Below, piece by piece: positions 40,753 to 50,063 of a stretch of DNA of 64,000 bases; position 1 is the first letter of the stretch; the number at the start of each line of letters is the position of its first letter. This DNA is from Moraxellaceae bacterium. Its GTDB lineage: Bacteria > Pseudomonadota > Gammaproteobacteria > Pseudomonadales > Moraxellaceae. A program made the translations under genes and the position numbers. The notes beneath the pieces are model-generated. The model made no database searches, was not told where the DNA came from, and was given only the letters and a program-made list of their open reading frames with translations. Where the stretch lies: NCBI GenBank assembly GCA_030646295.1, contig JAUSND010000016.1, positions 496,001-560,000 of the forward strand, written 5' to 3'.

Positions 40753-41232
40753 TCAGACCAGTTTTTTAGCGGCAACAATCACGCCATTGTTGTCAGCATA
40801 GACATACTGTCCCTGCACGAATGTCACGCCACCAAACGTGATATCCAGACCGGTCTCACCTACGCCCTTGCGCACACTCTTGAGCGGAATGGCGGCTACG
40901 GCATGCACACCAAGGTCCAGCTGCGCCAGCGCATCCACATCACGCACGCAGCCATAGATGATCACGCCTTCCCAGCCCTGCTGCACTGCGCTCTCACCGA
41001 TCATGTCACCCATCAGGGCACAGCGCATGGAGCCACCACCATCCACAACCAGTACCTTACCTTTGCCCGGTGTTGCCAGCAGCTCTTTCACCCGTGAATT
41101 GTCTTCATGGCACTTCACCGTGACGATTTCACCGCCAAAGGCCTCACGGCCACCAAAACTGCCAAACATCGGCTCACACACGCGAACATCATCGGGATGG
41201 TCATCACACAGGTCACAGGTCACAAAGCTCAT
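40753..41232 (-). CDS. rraA: RraA family protein (RNase E regulator / HMG aldolase-like)
   Basis: 159 residues. Starts [15 protein letters not shown] and contains FGGREAFGG and [16 protein letters not shown], the substrate/metal loop of the family, plus YGCVRD. E. coli RraA binds RNase E; close Pseudomonas proteins of this fold have 4-hydroxy-4-methyl-2-oxoglutarate aldolase activity, so the exact role is open. It follows the oxidoreductase gene by 33 bp on the same strand. Confidence 0.93.
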   Translation of the reverse strand: MSFVTCDLCDDHPDDVRVCEPMFGSFGGREAFGGEIVTVKCHEDNSRVKELLATPGKGKVLVVDGGGSMRCALMGDMIGESAVQQGWEGVIIYGCVRDVDALAQLDLGVHAVAAIPLKSVRKGVGETGLDITFGGVTFVQGQYVYADNNGVIVAAKKLV

Positions 41233-41265
41233 GGCAACTCCTTGAATGTCAGGCCAGGAATATGA

Positions 41266-41928
41266 TCAGGCAATCAGCGCCTGGATTTGGTTATAGCGGC
41301 AAATACGGACACCTTTGCCCCCGGACAATGCCGCAGCAACCATGGCGGCCGCCAGATCAGCCCCCTTGACCGGATGAGCAGCCCGCAACGGGCCTCGAAG
41401 CAGCGGAGCAATCAGCGTACTGAGCCGCGCCCCCAAAGCCTCACCTATGCGGGCCTCTGCACGATCACCCAGAAGAAACGAGGGCTGGAATATGGTCAGA
41501 CAGGAAAATCCCAGCGACCGGATGTCATTCTCAAGGGTGCCCTTGACGCGGTTATAAAAAACCGGGGAACCCGCTCTGGCACCCAGTGCGGACACCAGCA
41601 GGAAGTGACCGGCACCGTTGGCCTGCATGCGGTGGGCAAACTCATACGCATAGCCATAGTCCACCTTGTGGAACTCGGCCTTGGTACCCGCCTGGCGAAT
41701 GGTTGTCCCCAGGCAGCAGAACGCGTCATCTGCCTTGATATCCGCCAGTGCTTCGCCCAGCTGATCAAACGGAATCTCGATCGTCTGGAGCTTTTCATGT
41801 CGCAGTTTGAGGGGACGCCTGGTCACGGCAATGACCTTGTCATAAGCCGGAGAGGCCAGTAACTCACGCAGGCAATGCCCACCAACCAGGCCTGTAGCAC
41901 CGATCAGGATTGCAGTTTCTCCTGCCAT
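41266..41928 (-). CDS. TIP30-like atypical short-chain NAD(P)-binding protein
   Basis: 220 residues. NAD(P)-binding GATGLVGGHCLREL near residue 9, CCLGTTIRQAG and VSALGAR as in the HTATIP2/TIP30-like atypical SDR group (oxidoreductase of unknown substrate). The ATG at 41928 is preferred to the GTG two codons earlier. It is 33 bp upstream of rraA. It diverges from liuR; the operator region 41935-42097 lies between. Confidence 0.82.
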   Translation of the reverse strand: MAGETAILIGATGLVGGHCLRELLASPAYDKVIAVTRRPLKLRHEKLQTIEIPFDQLGEALADIKADDAFCCLGTTIRQAGTKAEFHKVDYGYAYEFAHRMQANGAGHFLLVSALGARAGSPVFYNRVKGTLENDIRSLGFSCLTIFQPSFLLGDRAEARIGEALGARLSTLIAPLLRGPLRAAHPVKGADLAAAMVAAALSGGKGVRICRYNQIQALIA

Positions 41929-42040
41929 TTCCACTCACCCACTACAAAAGAGGTGCAATTATGCGCCCTGCCAGCCAATGACGACACCACCCATCCCCTC
42001 CTTTTGACTGGTAATACCGTCAGTGTCTGCGACCGCATCG

Positions 42041-42066
42041 TTACCTTTACGTTTACGTAAAGGTAA
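42041..42066 (+). promoter_or_regulatory. LiuR operator (perfect inverted repeat)
   Basis: TTACCTTTACG-TTTA-CGTAAAGGTAA: 11-bp perfect arms around a 4-base spacer, 31 bp before liuR. It contains the TTTACG-CGTAAA core described for LiuR operators in gammaproteobacteria. A MerR-family dimer would bind here; autoregulation of liuR-liuA-B-C-D is likely. Confidence 0.85.
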
Positions 42067-42097
42067 GCAATAATCCGGGCCTTGACCCGGAGATGCA

Positions 42098-42505
42098 ATG
42101 AGTCCCACCTACACGATTTCCGAACTGGCCAAAGAGTTCGATGTCACGACACGGACCATCCGCTTCTATGAGGATGAAGGCCTGCTGCGCCCCGAGCGTC
42201 GGGGACAGACCCGGGTCTACTCAAGCCGTGACCGGGTCCTGCTCAAGCTGATCCTGCGTGGCAAGCGACTGGGCTTTTCACTGGCCGAATGCCGGGAACT
42301 CTTTGACCTGTATGACCCGGAGCATGACAACCAGGCCCAATACCAGCTCATGCTGGACAAGCTGGGAGCACGCCGGGCAGCACTGGACCAGCAGTTGCGT
42401 GACATCAAACTTATGCAACTGGAACTGGATGCGGCGGAAACGCGCATTCGCGATGCCATGACGGGCAACCCCCAAAAAGAACACTGTGATGAGGATTTGA
42501 CATGA
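42098..42505 (+). CDS. liuR: MerR-family regulator LiuR
   Basis: 135 residues. N-terminal MerR helix-turn-helix [19 protein letters not shown] (about 5-25) and a following coiled-coil dimerisation helix. First gene of the leucine/isovalerate degradation operon. LiuR controls liu genes in Pseudomonas, Shewanella and relatives, usually relieved by branched-chain acyl-CoA. Its stop overlaps the liuA start by 4 bases. Confidence 0.93.
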   Translation: MSPTYTISELAKEFDVTTRTIRFYEDEGLLRPERRGQTRVYSSRDRVLLKLILRGKRLGFSLAECRELFDLYDPEHDNQAQYQLMLDKLGARRAALDQQLRDIKLMQLELDAAETRIRDAMTGNPQKEHCDEDLT

Positions 42506-43665
42506 GCTACACCGGTATGAGTTTTGGCCTGGGCGAAACGATCAATGCCCTGCGTGATACGGTCGAGCAGTTTTCCCGCAAGGAAATCGCCCCGCGCGCC
42601 GCAGACATCGACCGTCAGAACGAGTTTCCGATGGATCTCTGGCGCAAATTCGGCGACCTCGGGCTGCTCGGCATGACCGTCAGTGAGGAGTACGGTGGCA
42701 GCGACATGGGCTATCTGGCCCATGTCATCGCCATTGAAGAAATCTCGCGCGCCTCCGCGTCGGTTGGTCTTTCCTACGGCGCCCACTCCAATCTCTGCGT
42801 CAACCAGATCTTCAAGAATGGCAACAATGCCCAGCGTGCGAAATATCTGCCCAAGCTGGTCAGTGGCGAGCACATTGGCGCATTGGCCATGAGCGAGCCG
42901 AATGCAGGCTCCGACGTGGTCAGCATGAAGTTGCGTGCCGACAAGAAAGGCGACCGTTATGTGCTTAACGGCAACAAGATGTGGATTACCAACGGCCCTG
43001 ATGCCAACACTTATGTGATTTACGCCAAGACCGACATCAACGCCGGCCCTCGCGGCATGACCGCATTTATTGTCGAGCGCGACTTCAAGGGTTTCACACA
43101 GGCGCAGAAGCTGGACAAGCTGGGCATGCGCGGTTCCAACACTTGCGAACTGGTCTTCCAGGACTGCGAAGTGCCGGAAGAAAACATTCTCGGCAAACTG
43201 AATGAAGGCGTTAAGGTTCTGATGTCAGGTCTGGATTATGAGCGCGTCGTGCTTTCCGGCGGCCCGATCGGTGTAATGCAGTCCTGCATGGATGTGGTCA
43301 TTCCGTACATTCATGACCGCAAGCAGTTTGGCCAGGCGATTGGTGAGTTCCAGCTCATGCAGGGCAAGGTTGCCGACATGTATACCCTGCTCAATGCCTC
43401 ACGAGCCTACCTCTACAGCGTGGCACAAGCCTGCGACCGTGGCGAAACGGCGCGCAAGGATGCTGCGGCCGTCATTCTCTATACCGCCGAAAATGCAACG
43501 AAGCTGGCGCTGGAAGCCATTCAGGTACTGGGCGGGAATGGCTACATCAACGAAAACCCGACGGGTCGCTACCTGCGTGATGCCAAGCTGTACGAAATTG
43601 GCGCCGGCACCAGTGAAATTCGCCGCATGCTGATCGGGCGTGAACTCTTTAACGAGACGAAGTGA
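42502..43665 (+). CDS. liuA: Isovaleryl-CoA dehydrogenase
   Basis: 387 residues, acyl-CoA dehydrogenase fold (FAD). Converts isovaleryl-CoA to 3-methylcrotonyl-CoA. [10 protein letters not shown] and WITNGPDAN are the family FAD/substrate motifs; [13 protein letters not shown] carries the Glu base in the place specific to isovaleryl-CoA dehydrogenases; the C terminus has [10 protein letters not shown] and [20 protein letters not shown]. Translationally coupled to liuR. Confidence 0.95.
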   Translation: MSYTGMSFGLGETINALRDTVEQFSRKEIAPRAADIDRQNEFPMDLWRKFGDLGLLGMTVSEEYGGSDMGYLAHVIAIEEISRASASVGLSYGAHSNLCVNQIFKNGNNAQRAKYLPKLVSGEHIGALAMSEPNAGSDVVSMKLRADKKGDRYVLNGNKMWITNGPDANTYVIYAKTDINAGPRGMTAFIVERDFKGFTQAQKLDKLGMRGSNTCELVFQDCEVPEENILGKLNEGVKVLMSGLDYERVVLSGGPIGVMQSCMDVVIPYIHDRKQFGQAIGEFQLMQGKVADMYTLLNASRAYLYSVAQACDRGETARKDAAAVILYTAENATKLALEAIQVLGGNGYINENPTGRYLRDAKLYEIGAGTSEIRRMLIGRELFNETK

Positions 43666-43669
43666 CACC

Positions 43670-45277
43670 ATGCCAGTCATTCAATCAAAGATTCATCCAC
43701 ACTCCCCCGGCTTTCAGGAAAACTCCCTGCATCACCGGGCGCTGAGTGATGACCTCAACCGCTTGCTCGACCGTATTCGCGAAGGTGGCGGTGCTACTGC
43801 GATTGCACGGCACAAGGGCCGTGGCAAGCTGACCGCTCGTGAACGCATCAATGTCCTGATTGACCCCGGCTCTCCTTTTCTGGAGCTGGCTCCACTGGCT
43901 GCGCATGACGTGTACGGCGAGGATGTGGCGGCTGCCGGGATTGTGGCCGGAATTGGTCGAGTGAACGGCATCGAGTGTGTTATTGCGGCCAATGATGCCA
44001 CGGTGAAAGGTGGTTCTTATTATCCGCTGACCGTAAAAAAACATTTACGCGCCCAGATTATCGCACAGGAAAACCATCTCCCCTGCATTTATCTGGTGGA
44101 CTCGGGTGGCGCCAACCTGCCACGACAGGACGAAGTCTTTCCTGATCATCTGCATTTTGGCCACATCTTTTTCAACCAGGCCAACATGTCGGCGGCGAAC
44201 ATTCCGCAGATTGCTGTCGTGATGGGCTCATGTACCGCTGGCGGTGCCTATGTGCCTGCGATGGCCGATGAAGCCATCATCGTGAAGCATCAGGGCACTA
44301 TTTTTCTGGCGGGCCCGCCATTGGTGAAAGCAGCAACGGGGGAAGTCGTCACATCCGAAGAACTCGGTGGTGCCGAACTGCATAGCCGCGTTTCCGGCGT
44401 GACGGATCAGCTGGCCGAGAATGATGAGCATGCCCTCGCCCTCGCCCGTGCCTCGATTGGCCGCCTGAATCGTGTCAAACAGGTCAGTCTGGATATCCGC
44501 GAGCCCGTGCCCCCGCTGTATCCGGCCGAAGACATCTACGGCATCCTGCCCAAGGATGCCCGTGAACCGTTTGATGTTCGCGAAATCATTGCCCGCCTGG
44601 TCGATGGCTCCGAGTTTGATGAGTTCAAGCCGCTTTACGGCAATACACTGGTTACCGGATTTGCACGGCTCTGGGGCTATCCGGTTGGCATCATTGCCAA
44701 TAACGGCATCCTGTTCTCGGAGTCTGCGCTCAAGGGAGCCCACTTCATCGAGCTCTGCTGCCAACGCAAGATTCCACTGGTCTTCCTGCAAAACATTACC
44801 GGCTTCATGGTCGGCAAAAAATACGAGGAAGGTGGTATTGCCAAGAACGGCGCCAAAATGGTTCATGCCGTCGCCTGTGCAAAGGTACCCAAGTTCACCG
44901 TGATTATTGGCGGCAGTTTTGGGGCCGGTAATTACGGCATGTGCGGTCGCGCCTATGAGCCCCGTTTTCTCTTCATGTGGCCGAATGCCCGTATCTCCGT
45001 CATGGGTGGTGAACAGGCCGCCAGCGTGCTGACTGATGTGAAGAAAGCTTCGCTCGCCAAACAGGGCGTAGAGTGGACACCCGAACAGGAAACCGAGTTC
45101 AAGCAACCACTACTCGACAAATACGGGAAAGAGGCCCATCCCTACTATGCCAGCGCCCGTCTCTGGGACGATGGCGTCATTGATCCGGCCAAGACACGCG
45201 ATGTGCTCGGCCTGGCCATTTCCGCCACACTGAACGCGCCCATTCCGGATACCCGGTTTGGCGTGTTCCGCATGTAG
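43670..45277 (+). CDS. liuB: 3-methylcrotonyl-CoA carboxylase, beta (carboxyltransferase) subunit
   Basis: 535 residues. Carboxyltransferase of the biotin-dependent 3-methylcrotonyl-CoA carboxylase; forms a complex with the alpha subunit (liuD). [37 protein letters not shown] and [15 protein letters not shown] are family-specific. ATG at 43670 is 4 bp after the liuA stop; a longer upstream start would overlap liuA. Confidence 0.96.
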   Translation: MPVIQSKIHPHSPGFQENSLHHRALSDDLNRLLDRIREGGGATAIARHKGRGKLTARERINVLIDPGSPFLELAPLAAHDVYGEDVAAAGIVAGIGRVNGIECVIAANDATVKGGSYYPLTVKKHLRAQIIAQENHLPCIYLVDSGGANLPRQDEVFPDHLHFGHIFFNQANMSAANIPQIAVVMGSCTAGGAYVPAMADEAIIVKHQGTIFLAGPPLVKAATGEVVTSEELGGAELHSRVSGVTDQLAENDEHALALARASIGRLNRVKQVSLDIREPVPPLYPAEDIYGILPKDAREPFDVREIIARLVDGSEFDEFKPLYGNTLVTGFARLWGYPVGIIANNGILFSESALKGAHFIELCCQRKIPLVFLQNITGFMVGKKYEEGGIAKNGAKMVHAVACAKVPKFTVIIGGSFGAGNYGMCGRAYEPRFLFMWPNARISVMGGEQAASVLTDVKKASLAKQGVEWTPEQETEFKQPLLDKYGKEAHPYYASARLWDDGVIDPAKTRDVLGLAISATLNAPIPDTRFGVFRM

Positions 45278-45286
45278 GAGAATAAG

Positions 45287-46075
45287 ATGAGTGCCCTGCT
45301 TGCCAGCCTGGATCAACGCGGTGTTGCTACCCTGACCCTGAATCGCCCTGAGGTGCATAACGCTTTTGACGATGCCCTGATCGCCGAACTGAATGAGGCC
45401 ATCGATGATTTCAGGGCCGACCCCGATGTCCGCATTCTGGTGCTGCGCGCAGAAGGGAAAAGCTTTTCTGCCGGCGCCGATCTCGGCTGGATGAAGCGGA
45501 TGGCAGCCTGCACCCGCGAGGAAAACCTGGCGGATGCGCAGCAGCTTGAGCGTCTCATGCACAGCCTGTACGCATTCCCCAAGCCCACCATTGCTGTTGT
45601 TCAAGGCGCCGCTTTTGGTGGCGCGGTGGGTCTGGTCAGTTGCTGTGATATCGCCATTGCCAGTGACAACGCCAGCTTCTCGCTGTCCGAAGCAAAACTG
45701 GGACTGGCCCCCGCCGTCATCAGCCCGTTTGTTATTGCCACTATCGGTGCCCGTCAGGCCAGCCGCTACTTTCTGACTGCCGAGCGATTCACCGCAGCAC
45801 GCGCACTGCAAATGCAATTACTGCACGATGTAGTTGCGGCTGATGAGTTGGCCGCAACCGCCGATCATCTGATCAATTCTTTGCTCGACAATGGTCCGGT
45901 GGCCCTGATGGCCTGCAAGGCACTCATCCGGCAGGTAGCCCCCGCCAGTGACGATGACCTGCGTGATTACACTACAACCCTTATTGCCAGCCTGCGTACG
46001 TCACAGGAAGGACAGGAAGGGCTGACGGCATTCTTTGAAAAACGTGCGCCTGCGTGGCAGCACCGGAAATCCTGA
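45287..46075 (+). CDS. liuC: Methylglutaconyl-CoA hydratase
   Basis: 262 residues, crotonase superfamily. SAGADLGWMKRM provides the oxyanion hole (residues about 65-75) and QGAAFGGAVGL the second one. Hydrates 3-methylglutaconyl-CoA to HMG-CoA. TAGGAG precedes the ATG by about 6 bases, 9 bp after liuB. Confidence 0.94.
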   Translation: MSALLASLDQRGVATLTLNRPEVHNAFDDALIAELNEAIDDFRADPDVRILVLRAEGKSFSAGADLGWMKRMAACTREENLADAQQLERLMHSLYAFPKPTIAVVQGAAFGGAVGLVSCCDIAIASDNASFSLSEAKLGLAPAVISPFVIATIGARQASRYFLTAERFTAARALQMQLLHDVVAADELAATADHLINSLLDNGPVALMACKALIRQVAPASDDDLRDYTTTLIASLRTSQEGQEGLTAFFEKRAPAWQHRKS

Positions 46076-46077
46076 TC

Positions 46078-48063
46078 ATGTTCAAGAAAATACTGATTGC
46101 CAATCGCGGCGAAATATCCTGCCGTGTTACACGCAGTGCACACCGCCTTGGTGTACGCACCGTGGCCGTCTACTCGGATGCTGACGCGACGGCGATGCAC
46201 GTCGAAAGGGCTGACGAAGCAGTGCGCCTTGGTCCTGCGCCCAGCCGGGAATCCTATCTGTGCGTGGACAAGATTATTGCGGCGGCCAAAGCCACTGGTG
46301 CCGAAGCCATTCATCCCGGTTACGGATTTCTTTCCGAGAATGCCGGCTTTGCACAGGCTTGTCGGGATGCCGGGCTGGTTTTTATCGGCCCATCTCCTGA
46401 TGCCATTACAGCCATGGGGTCAAAGTCCGGCGCCAAGACCCTGATGGAAAAAGCCGGCGTACCACTGATTCCCGGTTATCACGGGGATGAACAGAATGAT
46501 GCCTTCCTGCTGGAGAAAGCCCTTGAGATGGGCTTTCCGGTGTTGCTGAAGGCATCGGCAGGCGGTGGTGGCAAAGGCATGCGTGCCGTGCATCATGAGT
46601 CCGAATTTACCGAGGCACTGCATGGTGCCCAGCGCGAAGCCATGAACGCCTTTGGCGACCAGCGCATGCTGATTGAAAAGCTGCTGCTCGAACCACGGCA
46701 CGTGGAAGTCCAGGTTCTGGCAGACCGTCATGGCAATGCCGTTTATGTATTTGATCGTGACTGCTCCATCCAGCGCAGACACCAGAAGGTTGTGGAGGAA
46801 GCGCCAGCACCAGGCCTGTCAGCGGAATTGCGCACTGCCATGGGCGAAGCAGCCGTACGAGCTGCCAAGGCCATCTCTTATGAAGGCGCCGGTACCCTGG
46901 AGTTTCTGGTCGACAAAAATGGCCAGTTCTACTTCATGGAAATGAATACACGCCTGCAGGTAGAACACCCCGTCAGCGAACTGATCTCGGGACTGGATCT
47001 GGTGGAGTGGCAACTGCGTGTGGCCAGCGGAGAACCCCTCGGCTTTGACCAGGGTGATCTGCGCGTAAAAGGTCACGCCATTGAAGTGCGTCTTTATGCA
47101 GAGGATCCGGACTCCGGCTTCCTGCCTTCTACCGGAACGCTTCGTCACTTCGACATGCCTGCAGGTGAAGGCGTTCGGGTTGATACCGGTTACCGGACCG
47201 GGGATTCCGTCAGTGTCTATTACGACCCGATGATGGCCAAGGTGATTGCCTGGGGAGAAACCCGTGACATCGCGGCGCAACGACTGGCTGACGCACTCCG
47301 GAAAACCCGCATTGCTGGCGTCAAACACAACACAGGCTTTCTGGTAAAGGTTCTGTCTCACCCCGCCTTCCTTGCGGCCGGCTTGAGCACGCACTTCATC
47401 GAGGAACACCACGCAGACCTGTTGTCTCCTTCAGAAAATGATAAAACAGCCCTGCTGTTACTTGGCGCTGTCTACACACTGCAAACGCCCCACCCTGCCG
47501 CCAACAGCAATGACCATTGCTCTCCCTGGAGTCGTCTGCAAGGTTTCCGGATTGCACAGCACGATGAGAGCCTTATACGCATCAGCCTGCAGGGAGAAAC
47601 ACACGAAGTAGCTCTCACGCCCTCACGCACACACTATGAGTACGCCATCGGTGAACATCGCGGTGAATGCGCGCTGACCCTGAAGGAAGGCCTTGCCTGC
47701 CTTATCCGTGACAGCCACCTGACCAGTTTCCATGTTGTCAGCACAGGCAATCGTCTGGATGTATTTGCGCATGGTGAACATGCCGAGCTTGGCTTTGTCA
47801 CACATACCCATGAAAGCAGCTCTGCCTCTGATGGCCGTCACTACAATGCACCAATGAATGGCCGCATTGTCAGCGTGAATGTCAGCAAGGGTGATGCAGT
47901 GAAAGAAGGCGACACCTTGCTGGTCATGGAGGCCATGAAAATGGAGCATCGTATCCGGGCACATGGCAATGGCGTGATAGCAACCATTGATATCGTTGCC
48001 GGCGATCTGGTCAGCGAAGGGCAGGTACTGGTAGAGCTAGAGAGCGGGGCCACACCAGAATGA
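46078..48063 (+). CDS. liuD: 3-methylcrotonyl-CoA carboxylase, alpha (biotin carboxylase/carrier) subunit
   Basis: 661 residues. Biotin carboxylase domain (IANRGEISCRV at the start, ATP-binding GGGGKGMRAV near 165, EMNTRLQVEHPVSE) and a C-terminal biotin carrier domain with EAMKM; the biotinylated lysine is K621, 40 residues from the end. The ATG at 46078 is 2 bp after the liuC stop; an earlier Met would overlap liuC. Confidence 0.96.
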   Translation: MFKKILIANRGEISCRVTRSAHRLGVRTVAVYSDADATAMHVERADEAVRLGPAPSRESYLCVDKIIAAAKATGAEAIHPGYGFLSENAGFAQACRDAGLVFIGPSPDAITAMGSKSGAKTLMEKAGVPLIPGYHGDEQNDAFLLEKALEMGFPVLLKASAGGGGKGMRAVHHESEFTEALHGAQREAMNAFGDQRMLIEKLLLEPRHVEVQVLADRHGNAVYVFDRDCSIQRRHQKVVEEAPAPGLSAELRTAMGEAAVRAAKAISYEGAGTLEFLVDKNGQFYFMEMNTRLQVEHPVSELISGLDLVEWQLRVASGEPLGFDQGDLRVKGHAIEVRLYAEDPDSGFLPSTGTLRHFDMPAGEGVRVDTGYRTGDSVSVYYDPMMAKVIAWGETRDIAAQRLADALRKTRIAGVKHNTGFLVKVLSHPAFLAAGLSTHFIEEHHADLLSPSENDKTALLLLGAVYTLQTPHPAANSNDHCSPWSRLQGFRIAQHDESLIRISLQGETHEVALTPSRTHYEYAIGEHRGECALTLKEGLACLIRDSHLTSFHVVSTGNRLDVFAHGEHAELGFVTHTHESSSASDGRHYNAPMNGRIVSVNVSKGDAVKEGDTLLVMEAMKMEHRIRAHGNGVIATIDIVAGDLVSEGQVLVELESGATPE

Positions 48064-50006
48064 GCACGATTCTCTGGCAACCTTCCGCAGAAAGAATAGC
48101 GGCAACACGTCTTGCCGCCTGGCAGCGCTGGCTGGCCCGTGAACGCAGTCTGGCATTTGACAGTTATGCAGAGCTGCATGCGTGGTCTGTCTCCGAGCGC
48201 GCAGACTTCTGGCAAAGCCTCTGGGACTACTTTGACATCAAAAGCCATACGCCCTACACAACCGTGCTGACGAATGACCAGATGCCTGGCGCTCACTGGT
48301 TTGATGGCGCCACATTGAACTTTGCCGAGCATCTGCTGCGCCACCAGGATGACCGGCTTGCGCTGGTAAGTTATCTTGAAAACGGTGAGCGCCGCACCCT
48401 GACCTATGCTGAGCTTCTCACACAGGTAAGCCACGTTGCCGCATACTTTCGCGCACAAGGCATTGAGGCTGGCGATCGAGTGGCAGGCTTCATGCCAAAC
48501 GTTCTGGAAACAGTCGTCGCCATGCTTGCTGCAACCAGTCTTGGGGCCACGTGGTCATCCTGTTCGCCTGATTTTGGCTTGCAAGGCGTACTTGACCGCT
48601 TTGGACAGATCACACCAACTCTTCTGATTGCAGCGGATGGTTATTACTACAACAGCAAGCGCGTGGACTGCATCGAGAAAATCGCTGCCATTGCTGCGCA
48701 CTTGCCGACACTCAGGAAAGTACTGGTAGTACCGCTGACACAACCATCGCCAGACACCTCTTCCATCCCGAATGCCGTTTCCTGGAATGAAGCACTGGCA
48801 ACACCGGCTGACAACCTGACATTCACACCCGTACCGTTCAGTCATCCGCTCTACATCATGTACTCCTCGGGAACGACTGGCGTACCCAAGTGCATCGTGC
48901 ATGGAACCGGAGGCACCCTGCTCCAGCACCTAAAGGAACTGGCCCTGCATACCGACATCAAGCGCGACGATGTGGTGTTCTATTACACGACCTGCGGCTG
49001 GATGATGTGGAACTGGCTTGTCTCCACCCTGGCACTGGGTGCAACCGTCGTTCTGTATGACGGATCCCCTTTTGCTCCAAAGCCGGACATACTTTTCGAT
49101 ATTGCTGAACGAGAGAAGATTTCCGTGTTTGGCACCAGTGCAAAATATATTGCTGCACTGGAAAAAGCCGGTTACAAGCCACGAGAAACGCATCAACTGG
49201 ACGCACTGAAAGCCATTCTGTCCACCGGCTCACCCCTGGCACACGAAAGCTTTGACTACGTTTATCGCGACATAAAGGCCGATATCTGTCTCTCCAGCAT
49301 CTCTGGCGGCACCGATATCGTTTCTTGCTTTGCTCTGGGCAACCCCACCCTCCCGGTTTATCGTGGCGAGTTGCAGTGCAAGGGACTTGGCATGGCTGTC
49401 GACATCTTCAATGAAGCAGGCCAATCGGTCATTGACGAGAAAGGTGAACTGGTCTGCACACGAGCATTCCCCTGCATGCCCACCGGCTTCTGGAGTGATC
49501 CGGACGGCGAAAAATACCGGAAAGCCTACTTCGACCGCTTTCCGGGACTATGGGCGCATGGTGATTATGGCGAACAGAACAGCCATGGCGGCCTTGTCAT
49601 CCATGGCCGCTCTGATGCCGTGCTCAACCCGGGTGGCGTACGCATCGGTACGGCCGAAATCTACCGGCAGGTTGAAAAAGTACCCGAAGTACTCGAATCG
49701 ATTGCCATCGGCCAGGATTGGGACAGCGATGTACGCGTCGTTCTTTTCGTCAAACTGCGCGAAGGCCTGGTACTGACTGAACTGCTGCAGAAACAGATCA
49801 GGGATGTCATCCGAGCCAACACCACACCACGTCATGTACCAGCCCGCATTGTGCAGGTCGCCGACATTCCCCGTACCATAAGTGGGAAAATCGTGGAGCT
49901 GGCGGTGCGCAATGTGGTTCATGGCGAGGCCGTAAAGAACACGGATGCTCTGGCAAATCCCGATGCACTGAATCACTTCAGGGACAGGGACGAACTTAAA
50001 ACCTGA
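48060..50006 (+). CDS. Acetoacetyl-CoA synthetase
   Basis: 648 residues, AMP-forming acyl-CoA ligase of the acetoacetyl-CoA synthetase length and type. The adenylate motif is YSSGTTGVPKCIVHG (about residue 265), and ISGGTDIVSCF and the C-terminal GKIVE lysine are present. Activates acetoacetate, the end product of leucine breakdown, for thiolysis. Start overlaps the liuD stop by 4 bases. No HMG-CoA lyase (liuE) lies between, although it would be needed to make acetoacetate from HMG-CoA. Confidence 0.94.
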   Translation: MSTILWQPSAERIAATRLAAWQRWLARERSLAFDSYAELHAWSVSERADFWQSLWDYFDIKSHTPYTTVLTNDQMPGAHWFDGATLNFAEHLLRHQDDRLALVSYLENGERRTLTYAELLTQVSHVAAYFRAQGIEAGDRVAGFMPNVLETVVAMLAATSLGATWSSCSPDFGLQGVLDRFGQITPTLLIAADGYYYNSKRVDCIEKIAAIAAHLPTLRKVLVVPLTQPSPDTSSIPNAVSWNEALATPADNLTFTPVPFSHPLYIMYSSGTTGVPKCIVHGTGGTLLQHLKELALHTDIKRDDVVFYYTTCGWMMWNWLVSTLALGATVVLYDGSPFAPKPDILFDIAEREKISVFGTSAKYIAALEKAGYKPRETHQLDALKAILSTGSPLAHESFDYVYRDIKADICLSSISGGTDIVSCFALGNPTLPVYRGELQCKGLGMAVDIFNEAGQSVIDEKGELVCTRAFPCMPTGFWSDPDGEKYRKAYFDRFPGLWAHGDYGEQNSHGGLVIHGRSDAVLNPGGVRIGTAEIYRQVEKVPEVLESIAIGQDWDSDVRVVLFVKLREGLVLTELLQKQIRDVIRANTTPRHVPARIVQVADIPRTISGKIVELAVRNVVHGEAVKNTDALANPDALNHFRDRDELKT

Positions 50007-50017
50007 CCCACCAAAAA

Positions 50018-50049
50018 TAAAAAAGCCTCCACGTCGGGAGGCTTTTTTA
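50018..50049. terminator. Bidirectional Rho-independent terminator
   Basis: A 6-bp GCCTCC/GGAGGC stem, extended by A6/T6 tails, between the convergent acetoacetyl-CoA synthetase and GMC oxidoreductase genes. Confidence 0.88.
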
Positions 50050-50063
50050 TTTGAACACAACCA

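Noticed and set aside
44228-45106. 292-codon minus-strand frame inside liuB
   Set aside because: liuB is certain in the other direction.
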